From Peptococcaceae bacterium UBA7185 (lineage in GTDB: Bacteria > Bacillota > Peptococcia > Peptococcales > Peptococcaceae), in assembly GCA_002491065.1 (NCBI GenBank), contig DKVF01000015.1:1-14022 (forward strand): a stretch of 14,022 nt of DNA, in the 5' to 3' direction. Below the pieces are notes generated by a model. The model did not search any database. It was not told where the DNA came from and worked only from the letters and a program-made list of their open reading frames with translations. Positions 1 to 7,541 of this stretch are shown piece by piece. The translations under genes were made by a program, and so were the position numbers. How positions within the stretch are numbered: position 1 is the stretch's first letter; the number at the start of each line of letters is the position of its first letter.

Positions 1-6
1 ATGCAA

Positions 7-44
7 AGCAGTCTAATTGACAAAATTGTATCAATTAAACTGCT
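7..44. repeat. Imperfect inverted repeat (14-bp stem)
   Basis: Arms 7-20 and 31-44 form a 14-bp stem around a 10-nt loop. One position (13 against 38) is C-A on the plus strand but G-U on the minus-strand RNA, so the stem is fully paired only as a minus-strand transcript. It could belong to the end of a gene left of the window. No uridine run follows within the visible sequence. Confidence 0.5.
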
Positions 45-183
45 AAAAATGCAATTAGTGTGTTTTTTTATTTTTTGCAAAATTGCAGAAATTCGCTACT
101 TTTTCATGCTGTGCACAAGGATAATTTGTATATTTACTATTTGTTTCCAGAATGGGCAAGTCTGTTGGGGAATCTACTGTTTG

Positions 184-218
184 ATCCGAAAAAGCGGCAT
201 TTTCGGATTTTTATTTTT
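184..218 (+). terminator. Rho-independent terminator-like hairpin
   Basis: ATCCGAAAA (184-192) pairs perfectly with TTTTCGGAT (200-208) around a 7-nt loop and is followed by TTTTATTTTT. It reads as an intrinsic terminator on the plus strand, although the stem has only four G-C pairs. It has no recognisable gene before it inside the window, so it may end a transcript starting left of or within the first 180 bp. Confidence 0.5.
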
Positions 219-245
219 ATGGATGTGGACTTCTTCGTCGTCCCA

Positions 246-338
246 TCACCACCAGCACCACTGTTTTTACATCCGCGCGCTGTTACTGAGGAACTGAGTA
301 GTATTGTGGTGGTGGTGAGAAGAAGACATCACCACCAC
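246..338 (+). repeat. GGT/ACC trinucleotide block with mutually exclusive stems
   Basis: GTGGTGGTGA (309-318) pairs perfectly with TCACCACCAC (329-338), giving a 10-bp stem and 10-nt loop. The same segment can instead pair over 8 bp with TCACCACC (246-253) upstream. The two foldings cannot coexist in one RNA. This resembles the architecture of attenuators, but simple trinucleotide repeats give such pairings by chance, so function is unproven. Confidence 0.45.
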
Positions 339-340
339 TC

Positions 341-388
341 ACATATACATTTACATCTACATTTACATCAACATATACATCTACATCA
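341..388 (+). repeat. Hexamer tandem repeat ACATNN, eight copies
   Basis: Eight consecutive 6-bp units of the form ACAT plus two variable bases (AT, TT, CT, TT, CA, AT, CT, CA) run without interruption for 48 bp. The unit length is a multiple of three, so copy-number change would not shift a reading frame. In the frame of 219-401 it encodes alternating His-hydrophobic/Gln dipeptides. It lies about 215 bp upstream of the DUF554 promoter. Confidence 0.85.
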
Positions 389-406
389 GGTTCCGATTTA
401 GGAAAC

Positions 407-462
407 CAGTGGTTTTTGATTGTGTAACCTATGGTTTTTAGTTAGGGCACCACTGTTTTTTT
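407..462 (+). terminator. Weak terminator-like stem with T run
   Basis: CAGTGGT (407-413) pairs with ACCACTG (449-455) across a 35-nt loop, immediately followed by seven T residues. The same CAGTGGT could also pair with an identical ACCACTG at 257-263, because GCACCACTGTTTTT occurs twice (255-268 and 447-460). The long loop makes efficient termination doubtful. Confidence 0.25.
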
Positions 463-603
463 ACTTTTCTATTTACGACATTTTCTCTGAATATGGAAGC
501 ATACTTTCTACTATCGCCTTCTTAAGCCTGATGCAATTCCATCGTACATTGCAAAACGGGGAGATTGGGCTGAACACTGCGGAAACTTATCCACCTTTTT
601 TGG

Positions 604-633
604 TTGCTCGTTTCACCATTTATTTGCTATAAT
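604..633 (+). promoter_or_regulatory. Extended -10 promoter of the DUF554 gene
   Basis: A perfect TATAAT (628-633) is preceded by the extended -10 element TG (625-626). A poor -35 (TTGCTC, 604-609) sits 18 bp upstream. The predicted transcript start, around 640, leaves a short 5' leader of about 40 nt before the DUF554 start codon. Confidence 0.65.
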
Positions 634-681
634 ATTCGTTATATCAAATATTGTCACTTTTACATAAAGGAGTTTTCCATC

Positions 682-1368
682 ATGTTAGGAACGATTGTCA
701 ATACCATTACCATTGTCACCGGAAGCCTGATCGGCAGTATCGTGCATAAAGGCATTCAAGAAAAATATCAGGAAGCGCTCTACACTGCTATGGGCTTAGC
801 TGCCACAGCGCTGGGCATCAATACCATTGTCAGCAATATGCCCAACAGCCAATACCCCGTGCTGTTTATCATCAGCTTAGCTGCGGGAAGTCTATTGGGT
901 ACCATCCTGGATATCGACGGCAATTTCCAAAAGTTTACCGGAAAATTCGCCTCCTCCCAACTGGGGCAGGGCTTGTCCACTGCCATCCTGCTGTTTTGCA
1001 TCGGTACCCTCTCCATTCTCGGTCCTATTCAAAGTGCATTATACGGCGATCACACATTTCTGTTGACCAACGCCACGTTAGATTTTGTCACTTCTATGGT
1101 ATTGGCCTCCACTTATGGTATTGGCATCGCCTTGGCTGCCGTGGTATTGTTTGTATGGCAAGGGGCAATCTATCTGGGCGCAGGTTTTTTGGCGCCGTTC
1201 CTCTCCGCTGAGCTTCTAACGGAAATTTCCATCATCGGCGGGATTCTGATTGCCAGCTCTGGCATCAGTATCCTGGGACTCAAGGACTGCAAAACCTTAA
1301 ACATGCTGCCCGCACTGCTCATGCCTGTTATTTGGTTTGTTCTGCAGAGCATCGCCAGTATATCATGA
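682..1368 (+). CDS. DUF554 family integral membrane protein
   Basis: This 228-residue protein matches the DUF554 family (YdfK/YqgA-like), a widespread multi-pass membrane family without an established biochemical role. The N-terminus MLGTIVNTITIV and the central segment GPIQSALYGDHTFLLTNA...LDFVTS are characteristic, and about six hydrophobic segments span nearly the whole length. Length agrees with the family norm of about 225-230. The ATG at 682 is chosen over upstream in-frame codons because AAAGGAG (666-672) lies 9 nt before it and the family starts at MLGT. It is the only plus-strand gene, is monocistronic with its own extended -10 promoter, and converges on the minus-strand block across a long hairpin. 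Confidence 0.9.
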   Translation: MLGTIVNTITIVTGSLIGSIVHKGIQEKYQEALYTAMGLAATALGINTIVSNMPNSQYPVLFIISLAAGSLLGTILDIDGNFQKFTGKFASSQLGQGLSTAILLFCIGTLSILGPIQSALYGDHTFLLTNATLDFVTSMVLASTYGIGIALAAVVLFVWQGAIYLGAGFLAPFLSAELLTEISIIGGILIASSGISILGLKDCKTLNMLPALLMPVIWFVLQSIASIS

Positions 1369-1433
1369 AGCTCCCTCTAAATAAAACAGCGCACTTTGGA
1401 GTCAATGTCATTAAATTAAGCTAATAATGAACA

Positions 1434-1485
1434 AAGCAAAAGTCAAGAAACAGACTATAATTTAGTTGTTTCTTGACTTTTGCTA
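1434..1485. terminator. Long perfect hairpin between convergent genes, probable bidirectional terminator
   Basis: AGCAAAAGTCAAGAAAC (1435-1451) is exactly complementary to 1468-1484, and the next inner pair (1452-1467) also matches, giving an uninterrupted 18-bp stem with a 14-nt loop. It lies between the ends of the plus-strand DUF554 gene and the minus-strand GHL10 gene and would serve both. The T tracts are weak, being largely inside the arms. Confidence 0.7.
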
Positions 1486-1548
1486 TTTAACGGCATACGA
1501 AAACATATCTTAAAAAATATATAAACCGGCATTAGATCCTGTTTCGTT

Positions 1549-2772
1549 CTACTCAAACAGTCCAGTCACGCTGTCCTTGATACCCAACACATTGTTTTTC
1601 AACGCACTGTATCCATAAAAAATACTGCCGTCTACGTTTCCATTGGCACGGTTATAGGCAATCTGACGAGCCATTTCCTGCCCATCTGTCCATTGCGTAC
1701 CCTGATTGCTGTCGCCTGTTTTATAGGCTGCATGACCGACGTACAACTTTACACCTGTTCCCCGTGTGACATTGCTCCACCAATCCAACAATGTCGCATA
1801 ATCACATTGCTTATGACCAATCTGCCAGTAAATCTGCGGTGCAATATAATCCAGCCAGCCCTTTTGTACCCATTTACGAGTATCGGCATAATGGTCATAG
1901 TAGGTTTCTACGCCAGCGGTAGTATTTGAGCCTGCGGCGTTGCTGCTCTTGTTGGCCCACACACCGGCAGGACTTATACCGAACACAACGCCTTGCTTTT
2001 GGTGTACCAGTTCATAGGTTTCCTGCACCAATAAATCTACATTATGCCGCCGCCAATCCTCGATGCTACTGTAGCCCTGCCCGTATTTGGCAAAGGTCGC
2101 TTTGTCATCAAAATTGCCGTCGGGATAAAAATAGTCATCATAATGAATGCCCGCCAAGTCATAGCGATCCAGCAATTCCTTTACGCCCTGCAGTACCAGA
2201 TAGCGGGACATGGGTTCTCCCGGATTCAGATACAGTTCGCCGCTGGAATGTGCAACGACCAAGTCTGGATATAAACGGGCAGGATTGGTTTCTGCCAGGG
2301 CGCTGGTATCCCAATTTGGCTTAGCCACTGTCCCACGAGTAATTTTATACGGGTTGATCCATGCATGAATCCCGATTCCCCGTTTTTTCCCTTCTGCTAC
2401 CAGATATGCCAGCGGGTCAAAGCCCTGCGCTGGCGCCTGTCCCTGCGTCCCTGTCAAATACATCGACCAAGGATACAAGTTTGAGCGATATAAAGCATCA
2501 GCAGTGGGACGTACCTGAAAAAATATCGCGTTCAGATGCATCGCTTGCGCATTGCTTAGGATTCCATCCAACTCTTGTTTCATTTGCTCCACTGATAGCC
2601 CTTGCTTGCTGGGAAAATCAATATTATATACGCTGGCAATCCATACCCCGCGCAGTTCTTCCTGTACTGCAGCCTCGGCCCGCTGCCCATCTGACAAAAT
2701 GTACTGATAGCTGCCAAAGAGCAGACTTAGTGCAAAAGTCACAAGACACAGCTTCGCCATCAATTTTTTCAT
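1549..2772 (-). CDS. Secreted GHL10 / DUF187 (YngK-like) glycosyl hydrolase-like protein
   Basis: This 407-residue protein belongs to the glycosyl hydrolase-like 10 family (PF02638, DUF187), TIM-barrel enzymes thought to act on cell-wall or exopolysaccharide glycans outside the cell. Residues 1-35 form a Sec signal peptide (KKLMAK, hydrophobic core, cleavage near AEA-A) with no lipobox Cys. The barrel starts at EELRGVWIASVYNIDFPS (38-55) and shows the family motifs FFQVRPTADALY (84-95), HAWINPY (136-142) and GIHYDDYFYP (208-217), whose Asp pair is the likely active-site acid. AAGGAGGA lies just upstream of the ATG. It is the last gene of the obg-led unit, 38 bp after the YgjP-like gene, and ends at the bidirectional hairpin. 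No extra SLH or cell-wall-binding domain follows the barrel. Substrate is unknown. Confidence 0.9.
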   Translation of the reverse strand: MKKLMAKLCLVTFALSLLFGSYQYILSDGQRAEAAVQEELRGVWIASVYNIDFPSKQGLSVEQMKQELDGILSNAQAMHLNAIFFQVRPTADALYRSNLYPWSMYLTGTQGQAPAQGFDPLAYLVAEGKKRGIGIHAWINPYKITRGTVAKPNWDTSALAETNPARLYPDLVVAHSSGELYLNPGEPMSRYLVLQGVKELLDRYDLAGIHYDDYFYPDGNFDDKATFAKYGQGYSSIEDWRRHNVDLLVQETYELVHQKQGVVFGISPAGVWANKSSNAAGSNTTAGVETYYDHYADTRKWVQKGWLDYIAPQIYWQIGHKQCDYATLLDWWSNVTRGTGVKLYVGHAAYKTGDSNQGTQWTDGQEMARQIAYNRANGNVDGSIFYGYSALKNNVLGIKDSVTGLFE

Positions 2773-2810
2773 AAAACTCCTCCTTGTGTCGTTGATGCTG
2801 TTTTGAAGCT

Positions 2811-3500
2811 TTACTGCGAAACAGCATTTAAATCTACCATCACAGATAATGTATGCTTTAATTGACGATATTGTGGCTCGAAATGTTCCAGCAACGCGTA
2901 AAATTCCGGCGAATGATTATTTTGGCAAAAGTGCAAATATTCATGCACCAGCACTTGATGAATGCAATCCATAGGCGCCATGGCCAGCCATAAATTCATC
3001 ACAATTTTTTTCTGCTGGCTGTAGCAGAATCCCCAGCTGCCGCGCATTTTCCGCACGGCAAATTGTGGCTGAGGCAATGACAGCGATTCCAGCTGTCTGC
3101 GCACCTGCTTATCCAAATCCGGCAAAATTGTTTCTGATAATTGTTGCCGGTAAAATTGCTCGGTCAATTGACGGCAATGGTTTTTTTGGGTGCAGCCAAA
3201 GAGCTGTAAACATTCTCCCGTCCACTGCCAGCGGCGCTTTCCTGTACCCTTCACCTCTAAGGGATACTGCTTTCCCAAATACGCAATCTCTCCGCCGTCC
3301 TCATAGCGATTGCACAAGCCTTGCTGCGCTCGTTCCTCCATCAGCTGCCGTGCCTGCTCTTGATGCTGTGCAATCCAGTCTGCCTTTCGTGCAACTGCAT
3401 CCTCCACGGCAGCCTTGCTCAATCCATATGGCGCCGTTACACGCAGCATACCATCACGGTCAATATGCAGCGTAATATGCTTCACTTTCTTGTAGGTCAC
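2811..3500 (-). CDS. YgjP-like (DUF45, M48-related) metallopeptidase domain protein
   Basis: Recognised as a YgjP/DUF45 family (PF01863) protein, a minigluzincin-like zinc peptidase fold of undefined substrate. The zinc site is HEYLH (186-190), followed by NHSPEFY (195-201) carrying the probable third ligand. The preceding RKMRGSWGFCYSQQKKIVMN (150-169) is the family signature. The 229 residues from GTG (3500) are close to the usual length. The start is uncertain: the only good Shine-Dalgarno, GGGGTGA (3519-3525), is 18 nt from this GTG but 6 nt from an in-frame ATA (3510-3512), and the residues encoded between them (IEYE) resemble the conserved family N-terminus. That SD includes the stop codon of the upstream antiporter gene, so the two are translationally coupled and in the same frame. 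Confidence 0.85.
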   Translation of the reverse strand: MTYKKVKHITLHIDRDGMLRVTAPYGLSKAAVEDAVARKADWIAQHQEQARQLMEERAQQGLCNRYEDGGEIAYLGKQYPLEVKGTGKRRWQWTGECLQLFGCTQKNHCRQLTEQFYRQQLSETILPDLDKQVRRQLESLSLPQPQFAVRKMRGSWGFCYSQQKKIVMNLWLAMAPMDCIHQVLVHEYLHFCQNNHSPEFYALLEHFEPQYRQLKHTLSVMVDLNAVSQ

Positions 3501-3518
3501 TTCATATTCTATCGTAAA

Positions 3519-4478
3519 TCACCCCAGACTGGTACACAAAATGAAAATATACAGTCCGTACACCAGCAGCAGGGCCACGCCTTGCAGGCGGAAAAATCTC
3601 TGACTGAACAGCGGCGGCAAAATGGCCAAAAAGCAAACAGCTAAACAAAAAGGTAAATCCAGCAGAACTGTCTGCGTGGAGATTGCCAGACTGCCACCGG
3701 CCAACATGGAGCACACCGGCAATATCATCGTCAAATCTATAATATTGGCTCCTAAAATATTCCCAATAGACAACGAGGCCTGCCGCTTTACCAGTGCCGT
3801 GATCGTCGTTACCAATTCAGGCAACGACGTCCCTACTGCAATGAGAGTCGCGCCGATAATACTGTCCGGCACACCCAATATGCGCGCCAGCTCGCTGCCA
3901 TTATCCACCAACAGCTGTGCACCGATTACAATCCCTGCTGCGCCCGCAATAAATTTTATAATATTGGCCAAGACTACATTACGACTGTCTCGCACAGGAG
4001 CCCTTCCTTGTTCGTTCTGCATTGATTGTTTGGCACTGTATACATTTTCTGCTAAAAAGATAAAAAACAGCAGTAATAACAACAAGCTGGGGACTGTTTG
4101 CAGCTGACCGCCGGCAGACAACACATATAAGAGTCCGCAGCCCAGAATCATCAAGATCCCTTTGAACGCAATATTTCGCCGTTTCATCGCTGTCGGCAGG
4201 CACACGACGGAAATCCCCATAATCAGGCCCAGATTAGCCGTGACGGAGCCTACCGCATTTCCTACCGCAATCCCGTTACTTCCTTGCATCGTGGCGACCG
4301 CCGACGTGAGAAGCTCCGGCAACGTCGTCGCTAAGCTGACAATGGTCGCTCCAATGATAAACTGGGGAATTCCCGATCGTACAGCAATCCATGTGGAAGC
4401 ATCCACAAATAAATCTCCGCCCTTTACAATCAATAAAATACCCAACAAAAATAATAAAACAATCACAAATACTTCCAA
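3519..4478 (-). CDS. CaCA family Na+/Ca2+-type cation antiporter
   Basis: About 319 residues, the usual length for bacterial calcium/cation antiporters (PF01699, YrbG-like) that export Ca2+ or a related cation in exchange for Na+ or K+. Two inverted alpha-repeats are visible: the first has GATIVSLATTLPELLTS, the second GATLIAVGTSLPELVTT followed by GNILGANIIDL. In the first half the segment after GNAVGS reads VTANLGLI, where Asn is commonly found in place of the Val, a possible selectivity difference. Roughly ten membrane segments are evident. I prefer TTG at 4478 because AGGAG lies 10 nt upstream and the protein then starts directly in the first membrane segment; GTG at 4487 is only 1 nt from that AGGAG, and codons back to 4571 are open but unsupported. 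It follows the Na/Pi transporter and is coupled to the YgjP-like gene. Confidence 0.88.
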   Translation of the reverse strand: MEVFVIVLLFLLGILLIVKGGDLFVDASTWIAVRSGIPQFIIGATIVSLATTLPELLTSAVATMQGSNGIAVGNAVGSVTANLGLIMGISVVCLPTAMKRRNIAFKGILMILGCGLLYVLSAGGQLQTVPSLLLLLLFFIFLAENVYSAKQSMQNEQGRAPVRDSRNVVLANIIKFIAGAAGIVIGAQLLVDNGSELARILGVPDSIIGATLIAVGTSLPELVTTITALVKRQASLSIGNILGANIIDLTMILPVCSMLAGGSLAISTQTVLLDLPFCLAVCFLAILPPLFSQRFFRLQGVALLLVYGLYIFILCTSLG

Positions 4479-4576
4479 ATATTTCACGCTCCTGTAAAAA
4501 AAGATTGCCGTAAAAAGGATTTTACCACTACGACAACCTCTATTTTTCTTATATAGCATATCTGTTTTCAAAACTT

Positions 4577-6235
4577 TTATGCTTTTGCCTTCACCTGATC
4601 TTCAAGAACAGCCTGCGCCAGATTTACGGCATGGTCGCCGATACGCTCCAAGTTTGACAAGATATCCAAATATACTGCGCCAGCCACCGCACTGCAGGCA
4701 CCGGCATTTAACCGTGTGATATGTCCTTTGCGCAGTTCATTTTCCATACTGTCAATAATATCATCCTGCTCGATTACCTTTTTCGCCAGCTCTACGTTAT
4801 TATTACGCAAAGAGGTCAGGCTGTCCGCCAAAGCTTTTTCCACTAGATGCATCATCTCACCTAGCTTTTTATTCGCTTCATCAGACATTTTGATGTTATT
4901 CTCACGGCAATAATCTGTGAGCTCCACTAAATTCTCCGCATGGTCGCCCACACGCTCCAAATCCCCGACAGCCTGCAAAATCATGTGGCTGCGTTGAGAA
5001 AGGGTATGGTTCACATCATGCCCATAGGTAGCGTCAATCACATATTGTGTAATTGCCTGTTCCAGAATATCCACAATATTTTCCCTGCGCAATGCCTCTT
5101 CTTTGTCATTATCACCGTGCAAAAAATAATAATCTACCGCATATTCCAAAGCTTCTGCTGCCATACGTCCCATATGCAGCATCTCTCTGCTGGCATTAGA
5201 TAAGGCCATCGGCATATTACCCAGCAAACGTTTTTCCAAGTATTTGGGTTGCAGCATCAAATCACGGTCGTCAATCTGATCGGGAATCAATTTGCATACC
5301 ACCCGATCCAGCACCCCTACAAAGGGAATAAAGAGTAAGGTATTGGTAATATTAAACATACCATGGGTTTGTGCAATCTGCATCTTTACATTCATTGCCT
5401 CCCAACCGGCGCCGGGCAAAAGATTGGATACCGTTTCCACCCACCATGGGAAAATACCGCATACAAACAACGGTAAAAAGATTAGTGTCCCAATCATATT
5501 AAACATAAGATTGACGATAGAGGTTCGTTTCGCATTGACCGTAGTGCCCAACCCCGCTAAAAGCGCTGTCACAGTGGTCCCGATGTTGCTGCCGAAAAGC
5601 ATGGGTACAACCTGAGTATAACTCATTACACCTTGATACGCCAATTCCTGCATAATCCCGATCATGGCACTGCTGCTCTGAATTGCCGCCGTCAAAACAG
5701 CGCCCACCACAATTCCTAAAAATGCGTTGTTTTCCACACTGAGCATCAATTGGGTAAATTGTGGAAATTCCGCCAACGGCTTCAGCCCCTGCCCCATGAC
5801 GTCCATCCCATAGAACAGAAGTCCAAAACCTAAAATAACCTGTCCCAAATTTGTGAACCGTTCTTTTTTAAAGAAGAACAACAGGAACGCGCCTATAAAC
5901 ACGATGGGCAGAGCATAGTCCGACAACTTGAACCCAATCAAATACGCCGTCACAGTGGTCCCGATGTTGGCGCCCATTATAACCCCAATGGCCTGCCGCA
6001 GCGACATGAGCCGTGCATTTACCAAACCAATGGCCAACACGGTCGTCGCCGCACTGCTTTGGATTAAACCGGTAACCAGCGTACCGGTCAGAATCCCACG
6101 AATCGGCGTTTTTGTCCCTTTTTCCAATATATCTCGCAGCTTATCTCCAGCCAGTGCCTGCAAACCTTCCGACATGGATTTCATGGAAAAGAGAAACATG
6201 CCCAGACCGCCGAGACAATAAAAAAGTAATTCCAT
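4577..6235 (-). CDS. Na/Pi cotransporter family protein with C-terminal PhoU domain
   Basis: A 552-residue fusion typical of bacterial NptA-like (PF02690) sodium-phosphate cotransporters. The membrane part (about 1-310) holds the two inverted QSS repeats, GLIQSSAATTV (about 57-67) and AAIQSSSAMIG, each paired with a GxNIGTTVTA motif (GANIGTTVTAYLI and GSNIGTTVTALLA). The C-terminal part (about 340-545) is a PhoU-like helical domain with two copies of the LERIGDHAxNL signature (DLERVGDHAENLVEL and NLERIGDHAVNLAQA). It imports phosphate or sets its flux at the cytoplasmic membrane; the PhoU part likely regulates it. GGGGGAAAC precedes the ATG. The gene starts 15 bp after obg ends, so it is co-transcribed. 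Confidence 0.93.
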   Translation of the reverse strand: MELLFYCLGGLGMFLFSMKSMSEGLQALAGDKLRDILEKGTKTPIRGILTGTLVTGLIQSSAATTVLAIGLVNARLMSLRQAIGVIMGANIGTTVTAYLIGFKLSDYALPIVFIGAFLLFFFKKERFTNLGQVILGFGLLFYGMDVMGQGLKPLAEFPQFTQLMLSVENNAFLGIVVGAVLTAAIQSSSAMIGIMQELAYQGVMSYTQVVPMLFGSNIGTTVTALLAGLGTTVNAKRTSIVNLMFNMIGTLIFLPLFVCGIFPWWVETVSNLLPGAGWEAMNVKMQIAQTHGMFNITNTLLFIPFVGVLDRVVCKLIPDQIDDRDLMLQPKYLEKRLLGNMPMALSNASREMLHMGRMAAEALEYAVDYYFLHGDNDKEEALRRENIVDILEQAITQYVIDATYGHDVNHTLSQRSHMILQAVGDLERVGDHAENLVELTDYCRENNIKMSDEANKKLGEMMHLVEKALADSLTSLRNNNVELAKKVIEQDDIIDSMENELRKGHITRLNAGACSAVAGAVYLDILSNLERIGDHAVNLAQAVLEDQVKAKA

Positions 6236-6250
6236 TTCGTTTCCCCCAAA

Positions 6251-7528
6251 TTAGTCCATAAAATCAAATTCGATATCTTGAATTCTCACTGTATCGCCAT
6301 CTTTACAGCCCTGCTCCCGCAAAGCCTGTACCACACCCATCGCTTCCACGATTTGCAAAAATCTTGATACCGCGTCGTCATTGGCAAAATTGGTTCGTTT
6401 CCAATGCCGCTCAATTTCTGGACCAGACACCACGAATGTGCCATTGCTGTCCCGTTCGATTATAAATTTTACTTTTTCTTCCACAGCCCGTGTAACTTTT
6501 ATTTCTTCTGCCGAAGTAGTCTCTTCCGGCTCCAATTCCACCTGCTCCACCAGCTGTGCCAAACGATATATCAACGGTTTCAAGCCCTCACCGGTAGCTG
6601 CAGAAATAGGAAAAACCTCATATTCCGGCAATTCCTGCTGCAAACGCGCCAAATAATCCACATCACCCATGATGTCGGTTTTATTGGCGGCAATCACCAT
6701 AGGTCGCTTCATAAGAGCCGCATTGTACCGCTCCAGCTCTCGGTTGACCACTGCAAAATCCTCCAAGGGATCCCGTCCCTCTGAGCCGCTGATGTCTAAG
6801 ACATGCACCAAAACCTTCGTGCGCTCTGTATGCCGCAGGAACCGATGACCTAAGCCAGCACCGTCTGCTGCGCCTTCAATCAGCCCCGGAATATCAGCCA
6901 TCACAAAGCTGCGACCCTCGTCCACCTTTACCATACCCAAATTTGGCACAATGGTGGTAAAATGATAGTCGGCAATTTTAGGCTTTGCCGCCGATACATG
7001 AGAAATGATTGTCGACTTGCCCACATTGGGGAACCCTACCAGCCCCACATCAGCCAGAAGCTTCAGTTCCAGGGTAATCCACCGTTCCTCTCCCGCATCG
7101 CCGTTTTCCGCAAGTGTGGGAGCCCGATGCGTGGAGCTCACAAAATGGGTATTCCCTCTGCCACCTCGACCACCCTTGGCCACCACGACGCGCTGCCCGG
7201 GCGTTGTCAAATCTGCCAAAATCTGTGTAGTTTCCGCATCCCGCACAACTGTACCCACCGGCACACGTAGCACCTTGTCTTCCGCATCACTGCCGTGCAT
7301 ACTGCTACCCTGACCATGTTTTCCACGGTCTGCTTTATAGTGCGTATTGTAGCGAAAATCAATCAAAGTACGCAGATTATTATCTGCTTCTAAAATAATA
7401 GAACCGCCATCGCCGCCATCGCCACCTGCCGGACCGCCCATGGGCACATACTTTTCTCTTCTCCAAGCCACAATGCCATTTCCGCCGTCACCGGCCTTCA
7501 CATGTACCTTCGCATAATCATAAAACAT
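6251..7528 (-). CDS. obg: GTPase Obg (CgtA)
   Basis: Essential ribosome-associated GTPase acting in 50S subunit assembly and stress/growth control. From the chosen ATG (7528) it has 425 residues, normal for the long form. The glycine-rich Obg fold begins MFYDYAKVHVKAGDGGNG and continues with GGPAGGDGGDGG. The G domain shows GFPNVGKST (G1), a TT switch in HFTTIVPNLG, DIPGLIEGA (G3), NKTD (G4) and SAATGEG (G5). The last 80 or so residues are the OCT domain (PEIERHWKRTNF...), ending FDFMD. The frame stays open upstream to 7660, but those residues overlap the small gene and do not fit the family; AAGGCGGG lies 7 nt before the ATG and overlaps the stop of that small gene. It is the second gene of its operon. 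Confidence 0.97.
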   Translation of the reverse strand: MFYDYAKVHVKAGDGGNGIVAWRREKYVPMGGPAGGDGGDGGSIILEADNNLRTLIDFRYNTHYKADRGKHGQGSSMHGSDAEDKVLRVPVGTVVRDAETTQILADLTTPGQRVVVAKGGRGGRGNTHFVSSTHRAPTLAENGDAGEERWITLELKLLADVGLVGFPNVGKSTIISHVSAAKPKIADYHFTTIVPNLGMVKVDEGRSFVMADIPGLIEGAADGAGLGHRFLRHTERTKVLVHVLDISGSEGRDPLEDFAVVNRELERYNAALMKRPMVIAANKTDIMGDVDYLARLQQELPEYEVFPISAATGEGLKPLIYRLAQLVEQVELEPEETTSAEEIKVTRAVEEKVKFIIERDSNGTFVVSGPEIERHWKRTNFANDDAVSRFLQIVEAMGVVQALREQGCKDGDTVRIQDIEFDFMD

Positions 7529-7541
7529 CTCTGCACCCGCC

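Larger units (their letters stand above)
1..681. other. Non-coding AT-rich region upstream of the DUF554 gene
   Basis: No convincing gene is visible here. The open frames are short, lack ribosome binding sites and have atypical composition. The stretch contains a long imperfect hairpin (7-44), a terminator-like hairpin (184-215), a GGT/ACC trinucleotide block with competing stems (246-338), a hexamer tandem repeat (341-388), a second weak terminator-like stem (407-462), and the DUF554 promoter (604-633). One frame, 219-401, would encode 60 residues ending in a His-rich tail (12 His in residues 37-57), but no Shine-Dalgarno sequence precedes its ATG, so I do not call it a gene. Confidence 0.6.

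Noticed and set aside
587..595. TTATCCACC, an 8/9 match to the DnaA box
   Set aside because: A single near-match without a cluster is expected by chance; there is no AT-rich unwinding element or dnaA/dnaN nearby to suggest an origin here.
420..632. 70-codon plus-strand open frame before the DUF554 promoter
   Set aside because: It has no ribosome binding site, its end overlaps the -35/-10 region, and the translation resembles no family.
3519..4571. Longest version of the antiporter starting at TTG 4571
   Set aside because: The extra 31 residues are basic and Cys-containing with no ribosome binding site; the family starts at the first membrane segment.
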